From IMG/VR virus record IMGVR_UViG_3300022848_000014, positions 1 to 64,000 of that record: a stretch of DNA of 64,000 bases; one strand, 5' to 3'. Source of the DNA: a virus. The translations under genes and the position numbers were made by a program. This document shows positions 41,717 through 48,047 of this stretch, one piece after another; the stretch's first letter is position 1, and each line of letters begins with the position of its first letter. The notes beneath the pieces are model-generated. The model was not told where the DNA came from. It was given only the letters and a program-made list of their open reading frames with translations, and ran no database searches.

Positions 41717-42550
41717 TTATTGCATATTAATTTCGCTCTCCGTTTCGCTTCTTTTATCTAAGTCGTTTATCCCACACATACCATTACAATCAAACAATGG
41801 TTTAGGCTCTCTACCTTTCATCATACTAATATCTTTCATTTGTGGGTAGTCTTTATGTGGTTTTAGAAATACTAATCCACCGCCTTTACTTTGGTCTTTC
41901 AACATAGTTATTGGCTTACCTTTAACATTTGTTAGTTCATGCTCCATCGCTGCCATTTTATCAAATTTATCAGGAAAGTCTCTACTCATTTTCTGCCAAT
42001 ATCCAATTCCACCTTGTACGCATCCAGTCTTAAAACAATTGTTATTTAAGAACCCTAATTGATACATATTTGGAACTTCAATACTTGCATCTTGTACAAT
42101 CTTAATACAATCCTTTTTATTCAATCCATGCATCATTAAAGGAAATAAAGGTTTTGTTTGTGGATGGTTTAAAACCATCCCTTTTGCTCTCTTATATTCG
42201 TCAAGTTCAAACCCAAAAATTTGATGTTTCCATTCATTAGTCTTTTCCCACGTTTCACGTACTTGCCTTTTCATTTCAGAACTACATACAGCACCCTTAG
42301 CATTGTTCAGTGCTTTGTATCTTCGCCAAACTGCTTGAACGCTTTCGTGCTTTGTACTACTTATAGTCTCAATCTCTATGCCATACCAATCGGCACAGTC
42401 TTTCATAAATCGGTAAGTATCATCGTCTTCATTATGTGTATCAATAAAAATAATTCTTACATTTTCTTTACCATACAAATCAATTCCAATTTTACAAGCT
42501 ACCGCACTTGTAATTCCACCACTCCACCAGCCAATTATCTTATATTTCAT
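41717..42550 (-). CDS. PP-loop ATPase, PAPS-reductase-like
   Basis: A 277-aa protein with the PP-loop WWSGGITSAVACK near residues 8-20 and IIFIDTHNEDDDTY near 33-46, as in phosphoadenosine phosphosulfate reductase and DndC relatives. Cysteine pairs follow (NNNCFKTGCVQGG near 170-182; CNGMCG near 255-260), suggesting a metal or Fe-S site. Phage members may take part in DNA or tRNA sulphur modification; substrate unknown. Its start overlaps the deoxyribosyltransferase-like gene by 4 nt (same cassette). Confidence 0.75.
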   Translation of the reverse strand: MKYKIIGWWSGGITSAVACKIGIDLYGKENVRIIFIDTHNEDDDTYRFMKDCADWYGIEIETISSTKHESVQAVWRRYKALNNAKGAVCSSEMKRQVRETWEKTNEWKHQIFGFELDEYKRAKGMVLNHPQTKPLFPLMMHGLNKKDCIKIVQDASIEVPNMYQLGFLNNNCFKTGCVQGGIGYWQKMSRDFPDKFDKMAAMEHELTNVKGKPITMLKDQSKGGGLVFLKPHKDYPQMKDISMMKGREPKPLFDCNGMCGINDLDKRSETESEINMQ

Positions 42551-42951
42551 ATTGCAAATGATTTTAAATATTCCACACCATCTTCTAATGTGTCAAAAAC
42601 AATATCAGAAACCTGTGTTACAAAGGATAAGTAATTATCTTTTATTGTTTCGTGATTTGGTTCAAGTACAGTTATAACCGTTTTACCCAATCCTTTAGCA
42701 TAACCAGCCTCACAACATAAACCAATACAGCTCGTGTTTGTTTTTTCAATATAAACAAATAGTATATCACTTTGCTTTATAAAATGCAAATCCCATTTTC
42801 CGTACTCATTCACATTCATAATAACCCTTTCGTTATTCTTAAACTCTTTATCTTTTGGGTTAATCCATTCAATATTATCAGAACATTCTTTTACTTTATT
42901 AGCCCAATCGCTCTTAAAACCACCAGCTAAATATGTTTTTTGTTTTATCAT
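42547..42951 (-). CDS. Nucleoside 2-deoxyribosyltransferase-like protein
   Basis: A 134-aa protein with YLAGGFKSDWANKV near residues 7-20, IEWINPKDKEF near 27-37, a conserved acidic strand SDILFVYIEKTNTSCIGLCC near 61-80, and EAGYAKGLGKTVITVLEP (the Glu is the usual nucleophile). It may alter nucleotide pools or make a modified base, together with the PP-loop protein in the same cassette. First gene of cassette M1. Confidence 0.75.
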   Translation of the reverse strand: MIKQKTYLAGGFKSDWANKVKECSDNIEWINPKDKEFKNNERVIMNVNEYGKWDLHFIKQSDILFVYIEKTNTSCIGLCCEAGYAKGLGKTVITVLEPNHETIKDNYLSFVTQVSDIVFDTLEDGVEYLKSFAI

Positions 42952-42985
42952 TGTATATATTTTTCATATTTTATAATTAATAACT

Positions 42986-43120
42986 GTGCCTAACACGGTA
43001 TAAAAATAATAGCGGTTTTAGGTCTTTATTTAAGGTTAGTAATATTTATTTAATTCTGTTCTTAATCGTTTGGTTCGTGCGTTTCAATCCGCTACTATTC
43101 TTATACAACACGTTACCAAC
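42986..43120 (-). other. attC-like site S1 (first site of array A)
   Basis: Minus strand begins GTTGGTAACGTG and ends CCGTGTTAGGCAC. Arms GTATAAGAATAGTAGCGG and CCGCTATTATTTTTATAC pair well around a long central part. 135 bp, the longest site. Its first core has no matching cassette start upstream, as expected where an array meets resident genes. Confidence 0.75.
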
Positions 43121-43128
43121 AATAAAAA

Positions 43129-43287
43129 TTACTCGTATTGGTCGCTGTCTTTTATCGTTTCAAGAGCACTAATCCTGTCTTGTAAAACTTTCTTCTCTCT
43201 CATTAATAACATTATATCTTCTTCCGCTTTTTTCAAATATAATTTAGTATCCTTTATTGCTGCATCAATTTTTGTCATTTTACTCAT
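43129..43287 (-). CDS. Small coiled-coil protein
   Basis: A 52-aa protein (MSKMTKIDAAIKDTKLYLKK ... LQDRISALETIKDSDQYE), heptad-rich. Its ATG overlaps the stop of the upstream lipoprotein-like gene and its stop lies 9 nt before attC-like site S1. It is the last resident gene before the cassette array. Confidence 0.5.
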   Translation of the reverse strand: MSKMTKIDAAIKDTKLYLKKAEEDIMLLMREKKVLQDRISALETIKDSDQYE

Positions 43288-43676
43288 GGTGTCTTGTGCT
43301 TTTCAGTTTTGTATACGATTCCTCCTGGTACGAAAACTTTACCGTTGTATTTTAGGTGTTCATCCTTGTTGTCCGTCCAAAATAATTCAAAATCGGAATA
43401 AACACTAAGATCATCTCGATCAGAGTAGACGCGAAACTTCATCGACTCTTCTTTTCTTAGCTTCAGGATAGCCTCTCCCTCACCCACGAAAATATACTCA
43501 TGTCCGTAGTCTGCTGTCAATGACTCCACATATACTTCTGAAGGGAAATACAAGTGATAGGTAGTTTTCTGTGCTTTACACGAATTGAATAGGAAGAAGG
43601 TTAAGAAAATTATTCCTGCAGCGAGGGCGCTTAATGTGTAAATGTACTTGCCAATAAAATGATCAGTCCTTGTCAT
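43284..43676 (-). CDS. Predicted lipoprotein or membrane-anchored protein
   Basis: A 130-aa protein with a hydrophobic segment at residues 13-32 (LSALAAGIIFLTFFLFNSCK) that could be a lipoprotein signal ending at Cys, then a beta-rich exported domain (YHLYFPSEVYVESLTADYGH). Superinfection or envelope role possible; not shown. Confidence 0.5.
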   Translation of the reverse strand: MTRTDHFIGKYIYTLSALAAGIIFLTFFLFNSCKAQKTTYHLYFPSEVYVESLTADYGHEYIFVGEGEAILKLRKEESMKFRVYSDRDDLSVYSDFELFWTDNKDEHLKYNGKVFVPGGIVYKTEKHKTP

Positions 43677-43688
43677 GTTGCTTTTTTT

Positions 43689-44096
43689 TTATTGTTGTTT
43701 AATTTTACGTGGAAGCCTCAGGTACCATCTATTTCCTAAGGGCCTCATACTTTTAAGTTCAAAGACAAGAGCATCAATGAACTCTCTATCATACTTGTCT
43801 TTTTCTAACTTAAGACAATTCCTACGATTGAAAATAATATTTAAGTTTCGATCAAAGTACTGCCGAATTTGTGCTGAGGTAAACTTTCTCTTGTTTTTAT
43901 GTGGAAGCCTCAGGTACCATTTATTCCCTAGCACCCTGAAGGTTTGAACTCCATCAAAAAGAATGTCATTGTACACCTGCTCATAGGTGTATATTTCTAT
44001 TTTCTGACAATTACCACGATTGAAAATAAGATTTAAGTTTCGGTCGAAGTACTGCCGAATTTGTGTTTGGGAAAACTTTCTAAAATAATTTCTCAT
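43689..44096 (-). CDS. Protein made of two tandem repeats
   Basis: A 135-aa, very basic protein with an internal duplication of about 65 residues: residues 8-70 and 71-133 both read (T/A)QIRQYFDRNLN(L/I)IFNR ... LGN(K/R)WYLRLP. The DNA copies also remain similar (near 43712-43880 and 43897-44050), so the duplication looks fairly recent. Likely nucleic-acid binding by charge; no family known. Confidence 0.5.
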   Translation of the reverse strand: MRNYFRKFSQTQIRQYFDRNLNLIFNRGNCQKIEIYTYEQVYNDILFDGVQTFRVLGNKWYLRLPHKNKRKFTSAQIRQYFDRNLNIIFNRRNCLKLEKDKYDREFIDALVFELKSMRPLGNRWYLRLPRKIKQQ

Positions 44097-44260
44097 CTAT
44101 TTATCTGTTTACCTTGGATTATCTCCATGTGCTTAAGGTTGTATTGGTGTCGTGGCTGATGTAGATTACAAAACTTGAGACTCCAACACGCCCCTTTATC
44201 GCGAACCAACCACTCTGAAGTAGCTCTTTTACCACAATTGCATTTCCCATGAACCGCCAC
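44093..44260 (-). CDS. Small Cys-rich protein, GTG start
   Basis: A 55-aa frame with GTG start at 44260, 2 nt after the upstream stop, and TGA overlapping the next ATG. It contains HGKCNCGKRATSEWL and ACWSLKFCNLH, four cysteines and histidines that could form a zinc knuckle. A competing ATG frame (43 aa) lacks such features and is rejected. Confidence 0.5.
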   Translation of the reverse strand: MAVHGKCNCGKRATSEWLVRDKGACWSLKFCNLHQPRHQYNLKHMEIIQGKQINR

Positions 44261-44262
44261 GG

Positions 44263-44838
44263 CTAATTTCCTGAAAACATTCCTGTGGATGCCTCTGGTG
44301 CTTTTGGGTCTGGCATAGAAAGGTATCGGTCAAGTATCTTGTCCCTTAAGATGTACTCTGGGGTCAAATACTTCATTCCATTCTCTTGGTGAAACGAATC
44401 CATCTTTGCCCGATAAATAGCTTTGTGTATTTCCTGAATGCCATATTTTTCGAAAGCTTCAGCAAAGATCTTCTTAGAGCTTTTATCACCCCTCGACTTC
44501 TTGCTGGTAATCTCATTGAATCGCTTGATAAACTCCTTGTACTGGGGGTGATTGGTGATGCTGATCTGCTTAAGCTTAAGAAGCTTGTAAACATTAGCTT
44601 CCATATCTTTTAGGGTCCCTGGCACTCTCTCAAGGACTCCACACAAAATAAGTTCGTCTACCGCAAACCATTCCTCACGTCTCTCATAAACCAAGACTTG
44701 ATTATTACGGAGTTTTATAGGTGTGTCGCTTGGACTCTCCTTTTGACGAATCGCCAAACATATTAGTCTCAAGTAAGACTGAAATGTTTCGGGTGAATGG
44801 GTATTGAGGTGATTGAAATCACTTATGTCTAATAGCAT
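44263..44838 (-). CDS. Replisome-organiser-like protein
   Basis: A 191-aa protein. The C-terminal 80 residues (RFNEITSKKSRGD ... FEKYGIQEIHKAIYRAKMDS ... KYLTPEYILRDKILDRYL) resemble the conserved phage C-terminal domain of DnaD-like replication organisers, which ends in YLTPxxIfRxxkFxxYL. The N-terminal half could be a winged helix. It is the second gene of the replication operon, consistent with helicase recruitment. Confidence 0.55.
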   Translation of the reverse strand: MLLDISDFNHLNTHSPETFQSYLRLICLAIRQKESPSDTPIKLRNNQVLVYERREEWFAVDELILCGVLERVPGTLKDMEANVYKLLKLKQISITNHPQYKEFIKRFNEITSKKSRGDKSSKKIFAEAFEKYGIQEIHKAIYRAKMDSFHQENGMKYLTPEYILRDKILDRYLSMPDPKAPEASTGMFSGN

Positions 44839-45148
44839 GTTTTGGGGTCTTTAAGTAATTGATTGCGGTTTCATTCATCAAAATAAACTTGGGGCCAGTC
44901 ATTGGGTCTAACTCCCCTTTGGCATTAAGTTTAGGAAACGGATAGACAACTTCAAAGATTGATGTTCCTGGCTCTATCTTACGCGAAATTGTTGATAGCC
45001 CTACTCTGGCTAATGACGCAAACACACCTATAGGAATCGCGTTCCACCGCAGGTAATACCTTGCGCTTTCTCGGTCTACACCCTGTTTGACTATTTGTTC
45101 CTGAAGATCAATATTGAGACCCAGGACTGGCCTTAGTTTATATGTCAT
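44819..45148 (-). CDS. Probable DNA-binding protein, first gene of replication operon
   Basis: A 109-aa basic protein. Residues 43-58 (FASLARVGLSTISRKI) look like a helix-turn-helix. The ATG at 45148 follows AAACCACAAATGAC and a strong promoter; another ATG in the motif is out of frame. It could bind the origin or regulate the operon. Confidence 0.5.
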   Translation of the reverse strand: MTYKLRPVLGLNIDLQEQIVKQGVDRESARYYLRWNAIPIGVFASLARVGLSTISRKIEPGTSIFEVVYPFPKLNAKGELDPMTGPKFILMNETAINYLKTPKHAIRHK

Positions 45149-45166
45149 TTGTGGTTTATTTGATTA

Positions 45167-45196
45167 CAAATGTAGCAGACTATTCTAGGAAAACAA
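45167..45196 (-). promoter_or_regulatory. Strong Bacteroidota-type promoter of replication operon
   Basis: Minus strand TTG (45196-45194), spacer of 19 nt, TACATTTG (45174-45167): full match to TTG-N19-TAnnTTTG. The first gene starts 18 nt downstream. Confidence 0.75.
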
Positions 45197-45205
45197 ATTT
45201 TACAA

Positions 45206-45883
45206 TTAGAATTGTATTACTGAGTATTGAATTCCAATTCCAATGTTTAACCCAAAACCGTTGTCCCCAATGCCATAAGACACTGAGGGACCAACGCTGA
45301 ATCTTTTTGGCTTCAAGCTGTAATTGAAAGAGCTCAGGTCTTGGGTATAGGTATCTGGATTTAATGATGTCGCCATTATCTGTAGCGTATCGGGTCTGAA
45401 TAGATTCTTCTCCCTATGTACACTGTAATCAAACTTGTTCAAAATCCTCTGCTGAAGGTTAAGGCTGTCTACCCCCATTGTTACAGTTCCTTCTATCCAC
45501 TCCGTACTGAAGGAGGATTGATAGACAGGCATACTATCACGGTATTCGATTATTGTGACCTCATCTGTGCCAATGTCGTATAGAGTCTCTACATCATGGC
45601 TTATAGCGGTAATTGTGTTCTTAAGGTCTTTTAGGGTATTCTGGATTCTCAGGTTTGTCCCCTCTAATCCACGAAGGGCTAACAACTGATCCCGATTCTG
45701 AATCTCTAGGGAATTCTTTTGAGCCACTTGATGACCATGCTTGTTCTGCCAGGACCGCAGACTATCATTGAGGGCTATTTCATTCTTCTTAAATGTTTGA
45801 GTCCTTTGATTGGATTCAACAATAACACCTGCGGAACAGGCTATTGCTATTATGGCTACTAACCATGCTACCTTTTCATTCAT
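45206..45883 (-). CDS. Spanin-like membrane/coiled-coil protein
   Basis: A 225-aa protein from the ATG at 45883 (MNEKVAWLVAIIAIACSAGV). A TTG two codons earlier is part of the promoter -7 box. One membrane segment at residues 5-24, a coiled-coil stretch (residues 60-110), and a beta-rich C-terminus (KRFSVGPSVSYGIGDNGFGL). This layout is common in lysis-accessory proteins of Bacteroidota phages. No peptidase motif. Confidence 0.5.
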   Translation of the reverse strand: MNEKVAWLVAIIAIACSAGVIVESNQRTQTFKKNEIALNDSLRSWQNKHGHQVAQKNSLEIQNRDQLLALRGLEGTNLRIQNTLKDLKNTITAISHDVETLYDIGTDEVTIIEYRDSMPVYQSSFSTEWIEGTVTMGVDSLNLQQRILNKFDYSVHREKNLFRPDTLQIMATSLNPDTYTQDLSSFNYSLKPKRFSVGPSVSYGIGDNGFGLNIGIGIQYSVIQF

Positions 45884-45886
45884 ACT

Positions 45887-45894
45887 CAAATGTA
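45887..45894 (-). promoter_or_regulatory. Promoter -7 box, possibly leaderless mRNA
   Basis: Minus-strand TACATTTG lies 3 nt before the ATG at 45883, so the transcript would start at or beside the start codon. The -33 position is TTA with a 20-nt spacer. Confidence 0.5.
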
Positions 45895-45901
45895 TAAAAA
45901 A

Positions 45902-45926
45902 ACCCCCATCTGCTTAAGATGAGGGT
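45902..45926 (-). terminator. Intrinsic terminator
   Basis: Minus strand ACCCTCATCT / AGATGGGGGT stem (one G-T pair) with a 5-nt loop followed by seven Ts. Ends the 143-aa secreted-protein gene and overlaps the next promoter. Confidence 0.85.
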
Positions 45927-45940
45927 CAAACCTAACACTA

Positions 45941-46372
45941 CTATGAAAAGTTATGCCAACCAGGATTAATGTGCAAGAAAGAACTTGACAATCCTGAATT
46001 GAATATCCTATTATAGTCTCCGGGGTCTATATGCGCTGAGGCTGTCTTGTCGGGTAGTTCCAGGGCAGGAGGATTTTCAATATTTAGGTTATAAGTCCAG
46101 TATCGACTTTCCCTTGAGTCTGCTTCATGCTTCAAGTAGCAATTACAATAGGAATACTCTAAGTCTTCCTCTAATGTAACGAACATGTCGCCAGCTTCAG
46201 GGAATAGAGTCATTTCCAGACTTGAATAGACACCGATAGTAAAATCGTTGTCAAGGGTCACATCAACTATGCTGATGTCAGGTGGGGCTTCTTCCACAGG
46301 GAATACCGTCGAGGCACTTGCGGAGAAAGAGAACACCAAGATGGCCATTAAGCCGAACAGTGTTTTTTTCAT
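45941..46372 (-). CDS. Secreted protein
   Basis: A 143-aa protein from the ATG at 46372 (MKKTLFGLMAILVFSFSASA): a clear signal peptide, cleavage near ASA. The earlier in-frame start at 46417 would bury it. The mature part is acidic and contains YSYCNCYLKHEADSRES. Single-gene unit with its own terminator. Unknown role in the periplasm or outside. Confidence 0.6.
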   Translation of the reverse strand: MKKTLFGLMAILVFSFSASASTVFPVEEAPPDISIVDVTLDNDFTIGVYSSLEMTLFPEAGDMFVTLEEDLEYSYCNCYLKHEADSRESRYWTYNLNIENPPALELPDKTASAHIDPGDYNRIFNSGLSSSFLHINPGWHNFS

Positions 46373-46510
46373 CTTTTTGTTTTTAGTATAATAACATTTG
46401 ATTCCAAACATAGCCACAGATTTCGGTAAATCCTAATTAGTCTGATCTTCCGTTATTAACATTCATGCTGTTAATATCAGTCTAACAACTTTGTAATTGA
46501 CTGAAAATCA

Positions 46511-46541
46511 AAATGCCCAGCACTTCGGGTACTGGGCATTT
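46511..46541. terminator. 10-bp hairpin in divergent region
   Basis: AAATGCCCAG / CTGGGCATTT with an 11-nt loop, between the leftward secreted-protein gene and the rightward operon. T-rich on the minus side (TTTTGATTTTC). It could insulate the two directions. Confidence 0.6.
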
Positions 46542-46585
46542 ACTTCGAATAAAAAAATTGCTGTCTAAGTTTCGCTCGTTTGCGA

Positions 46586-46593
46586 TACATTTG
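46586..46593 (+). promoter_or_regulatory. Promoter -7 box for rightward chaperonin operon
   Basis: TACATTTG, 5 nt before the ATG at 46599, identical to the box at 45887-45894; no clear TTG at -33. A leaderless transcript is suggested. Confidence 0.5.
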
Positions 46594-46598
46594 ACGCT

Positions 46599-46844
46599 AT
46601 GAAATTGGTATCGCACAATAGTACTCTAATTTCTTCTGAAGCAAAAACAATAGTCGAGTCTATCCGAGCAGGATGGGCTTTTTTTATATACATACCCTCC
46701 ACGATGCAGTTTTCAGCTCTTTACTGCGTGATCAACAGAGAGAATAATAAAGTGGGGAGACTCTTAAGACAGACCATATCAAAAAAGTGGGGGCAACGCA
46801 CACACACGACCCCCGACTTGGAAATTAACAAAAGATATATCTGA
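46599..46844 (+). CDS. Small hypothetical protein
   Basis: An 81-aa basic protein (MKLVSHNSTLISSEAKTIVE...) directly behind a -7 box. It has one hydrophobic stretch (AGWAFFIYIPSTMQF). No family. The transcript may instead mainly serve the structured leader that follows. Confidence 0.4.
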   Translation: MKLVSHNSTLISSEAKTIVESIRAGWAFFIYIPSTMQFSALYCVINRENNKVGRLLRQTISKKWGQRTHTTPDLEINKRYI

Positions 46845-46876
46845 TGCACAAAATTACACGTTTTTTTGGATTAGAA

Positions 46877-46985
46877 AAGCGGAGTAATCTGGTGGAATGC
46901 CAGTTCAAGGGTGTAGACGCTTAATGGGTAGTAAGTCTAAGCATTGCTTTAAATAGCTTTAGACTGAAGGTTCTTGCCTTTCCAA
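46877..46985 (+). ncRNA. Candidate structured RNA leader
   Basis: In the 157-nt gap before the 102-aa gene: outer stem AAGCG/CGCTT (46877-46881, 46918-46922) enclosing CTGG/CCAG; then AGTCTAAGC/GCTTTAGACT (46934-46965, one bulge); then GAAGG/CTTTC closing TTCTTGC near 46965-46982. Tight succession of stems suggests a regulatory leader or small RNA. No covariation evidence. Confidence 0.35.
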
Positions 46986-47001
46986 GGATAAAGTGTGAGG
47001 T

Positions 47002-47310
47002 ATGTCCAATCGCCAACGACTTGTAGAAAAGTTGCAAACAAAACTTTTGGCTAAAAATTTGCATCCAATCAAAACCTTATTACATTTGTCTCAAACCACA
47101 CGTAAAATGAGTAAAGATTTAAGCAAATACCAAGACGCATTTTTTGTCAGGCAAGAAGAAAAACAAGTAGCTAATTACAATGATGCTCTGGTTGACCCTA
47201 GAACTCGCGATGGCCTTGTGCCAGCATTCGCATTCCAATTTATGATGAAGACCTATGACAAGCATCTGGGTCATGATATTGGGCGAATGATATTTATTGG
47301 ATCAAACTAA
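47002..47310 (+). CDS. Hypothetical basic protein
   Basis: A 102-aa protein (MSNRQRLVEKLQTKLLAKNL...) with a helical basic first half and FAFQFMMKTYDKHLGHDIGR near the end. Upstream of the chaperonin genes. Unknown. Confidence 0.5.
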   Translation: MSNRQRLVEKLQTKLLAKNLHPIKTLLHLSQTTRKMSKDLSKYQDAFFVRQEEKQVANYNDALVDPRTRDGLVPAFAFQFMMKTYDKHLGHDIGRMIFIGSN

Positions 47311-47317
47311 ACATTGG

Positions 47318-47377
47318 CAGTGGGCATTGTGAAAACATCTTTTTTTGTGGTTAAGAAAAGTATTCGCAGTGCCCCTG
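47318..47377 (+). other. Intergenic hairpin
   Basis: CAGTGGGCA / TGCCCCTG pair with one mismatch around a 43-nt loop containing seven Ts, in the 82-nt gap between two small genes. Could modulate read-through into the groES-groEL genes. Confidence 0.3.
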
Positions 47378-47392
47378 CTTTAATTTAAAACC

Positions 47393-47770
47393 ATGGCAGA
47401 ACTATTTAACCGTAATAAAGTAGCATCTAAAGGATTGCACAATTACATCCAACGAATGCTTAAGGCAAAGGATAAACGCGAAGTCTTGAAATTATTGCGG
47501 GACTATGCGCCCATCACCAACAAAGCACAGCGACTTATCCTTGGGTTAAAGCCAAACTACTTTAATGTGTTCATGATGCAGAGGGTAGAATACTACACCA
47601 ATAAGCATGTGAGTGATGAAATGGTGATGTTAAGAGAAGTATTCGTTCCAGAATTATTGGAGCAAATCAAGGAGATAGCCGTTAAGGAAAATCGGAACGA
47701 AGAGAAGTTAGTCAAGAATTATATTTTAGGTAAAAACATAAAATCCAAACCGTATGTCAAAGAAAAATAG
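47393..47770 (+). CDS. Hypothetical helical protein upstream of groES
   Basis: A 125-aa basic helical protein (MAELFNRNKVASKGLHNYIQ...), overlapping the groES start by 17 nt. Residues 20-60 (MLKAKDKREVLKLLRDYAPI) are amphipathic. Unknown; co-expressed with the chaperonin pair. Confidence 0.5.
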   Translation: MAELFNRNKVASKGLHNYIQRMLKAKDKREVLKLLRDYAPITNKAQRLILGLKPNYFNVFMMQRVEYYTNKHVSDEMVMLREVFVPELLEQIKEIAVKENRNEEKLVKNYILGKNIKSKPYVKEK

Positions 47771-48047
47771 TGCAATTCCTGTTGGGGATAGAGTACTTGT
47801 AATCCCTGATCAAGCCCAGCAAGAGATGTTTGGGCTTATGATTCCCTCTCAAGCTCAAAAGAAAGTCCAGACTGGTAGAGTAATAGCTGTTGGTAAAGGG
47901 AAGGGCGAATTGGAAATGCAGACAAAGGCTGGGGATACAATTCTCTACAGTGACTTTGCTGGAACTGAAATCAAAATCGATGATGTTGTTCATATCATCA
48001 TGCGTGAAACCGATGTTTATTGCATCCTTAAAAATGAAGAAGTATGA
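47754..48047 (+). CDS. groES: Co-chaperonin GroES
   Basis: A 97-aa Cpn10: PVGDRVLVIPDQAQQ near residues 9-23, a mobile-loop segment EMFGLMIPSQAQKKV, TGRVIAVGKGKGEL, then KAGDTILYSDFAGTEIKIDD and MRETDVYCIL. The mobile loop keeps a hydrophobic GLMIP (usually GIVLP) for GroEL binding. Its stop overlaps the groEL ATG, so the pair is coupled. The two sit together as in bacteria, inside a phage operon. Confidence 0.9.
   Translation: MSKKNSAIPVGDRVLVIPDQAQQEMFGLMIPSQAQKKVQTGRVIAVGKGKGELEMQTKAGDTILYSDFAGTEIKIDDVVHIIMRETDVYCILKNEEV

Larger units (their letters stand above)
39150..42993 (-). mobile_element. Integron-type gene cassette array A (four cassettes, no integrase)
   Basis: Four cassettes read leftwards: M1 (41651-42993, deoxyribosyltransferase-like plus PP-loop protein), M2 (40374-41650, C5-methyltransferase with an overlapping gene), M3 (40080-40373, small DUF551-like), M4 (39150-40079, N6/N4-type methyltransferase). 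Each is bounded by attC-like palindromes S1-S5. The start of each cassette is complementary to the first core of its own 3' site: GTTAGGCAC/GTGCCTAAC, TTACCTG/CAGGTAA, GTTAGCAAC/GTTGCTAAC, GTTAGCTG/CAGCTAAC. The array is inserted between operon genes at 43129 and 39105. No integron integrase is in the window. Confidence 0.75.

Noticed and set aside
39112-43120. The palindromes as MITEs or transposon ends
   Set aside because: No target-site duplications were seen, each palindrome differs in sequence, and pairing between a cassette's start and its own 3' site is explained by integron cassettes rather than by inverted-repeat transposons. IS200/IS605-type ends cannot be wholly excluded.
46870-46985. 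A tRNA at 46.9 kb (tRNA-like TAGACGC and a T-arm-like stem)
   Set aside because: No 7-bp acceptor stem could be formed with the flanking bases, and the loop lacks TTCRA.
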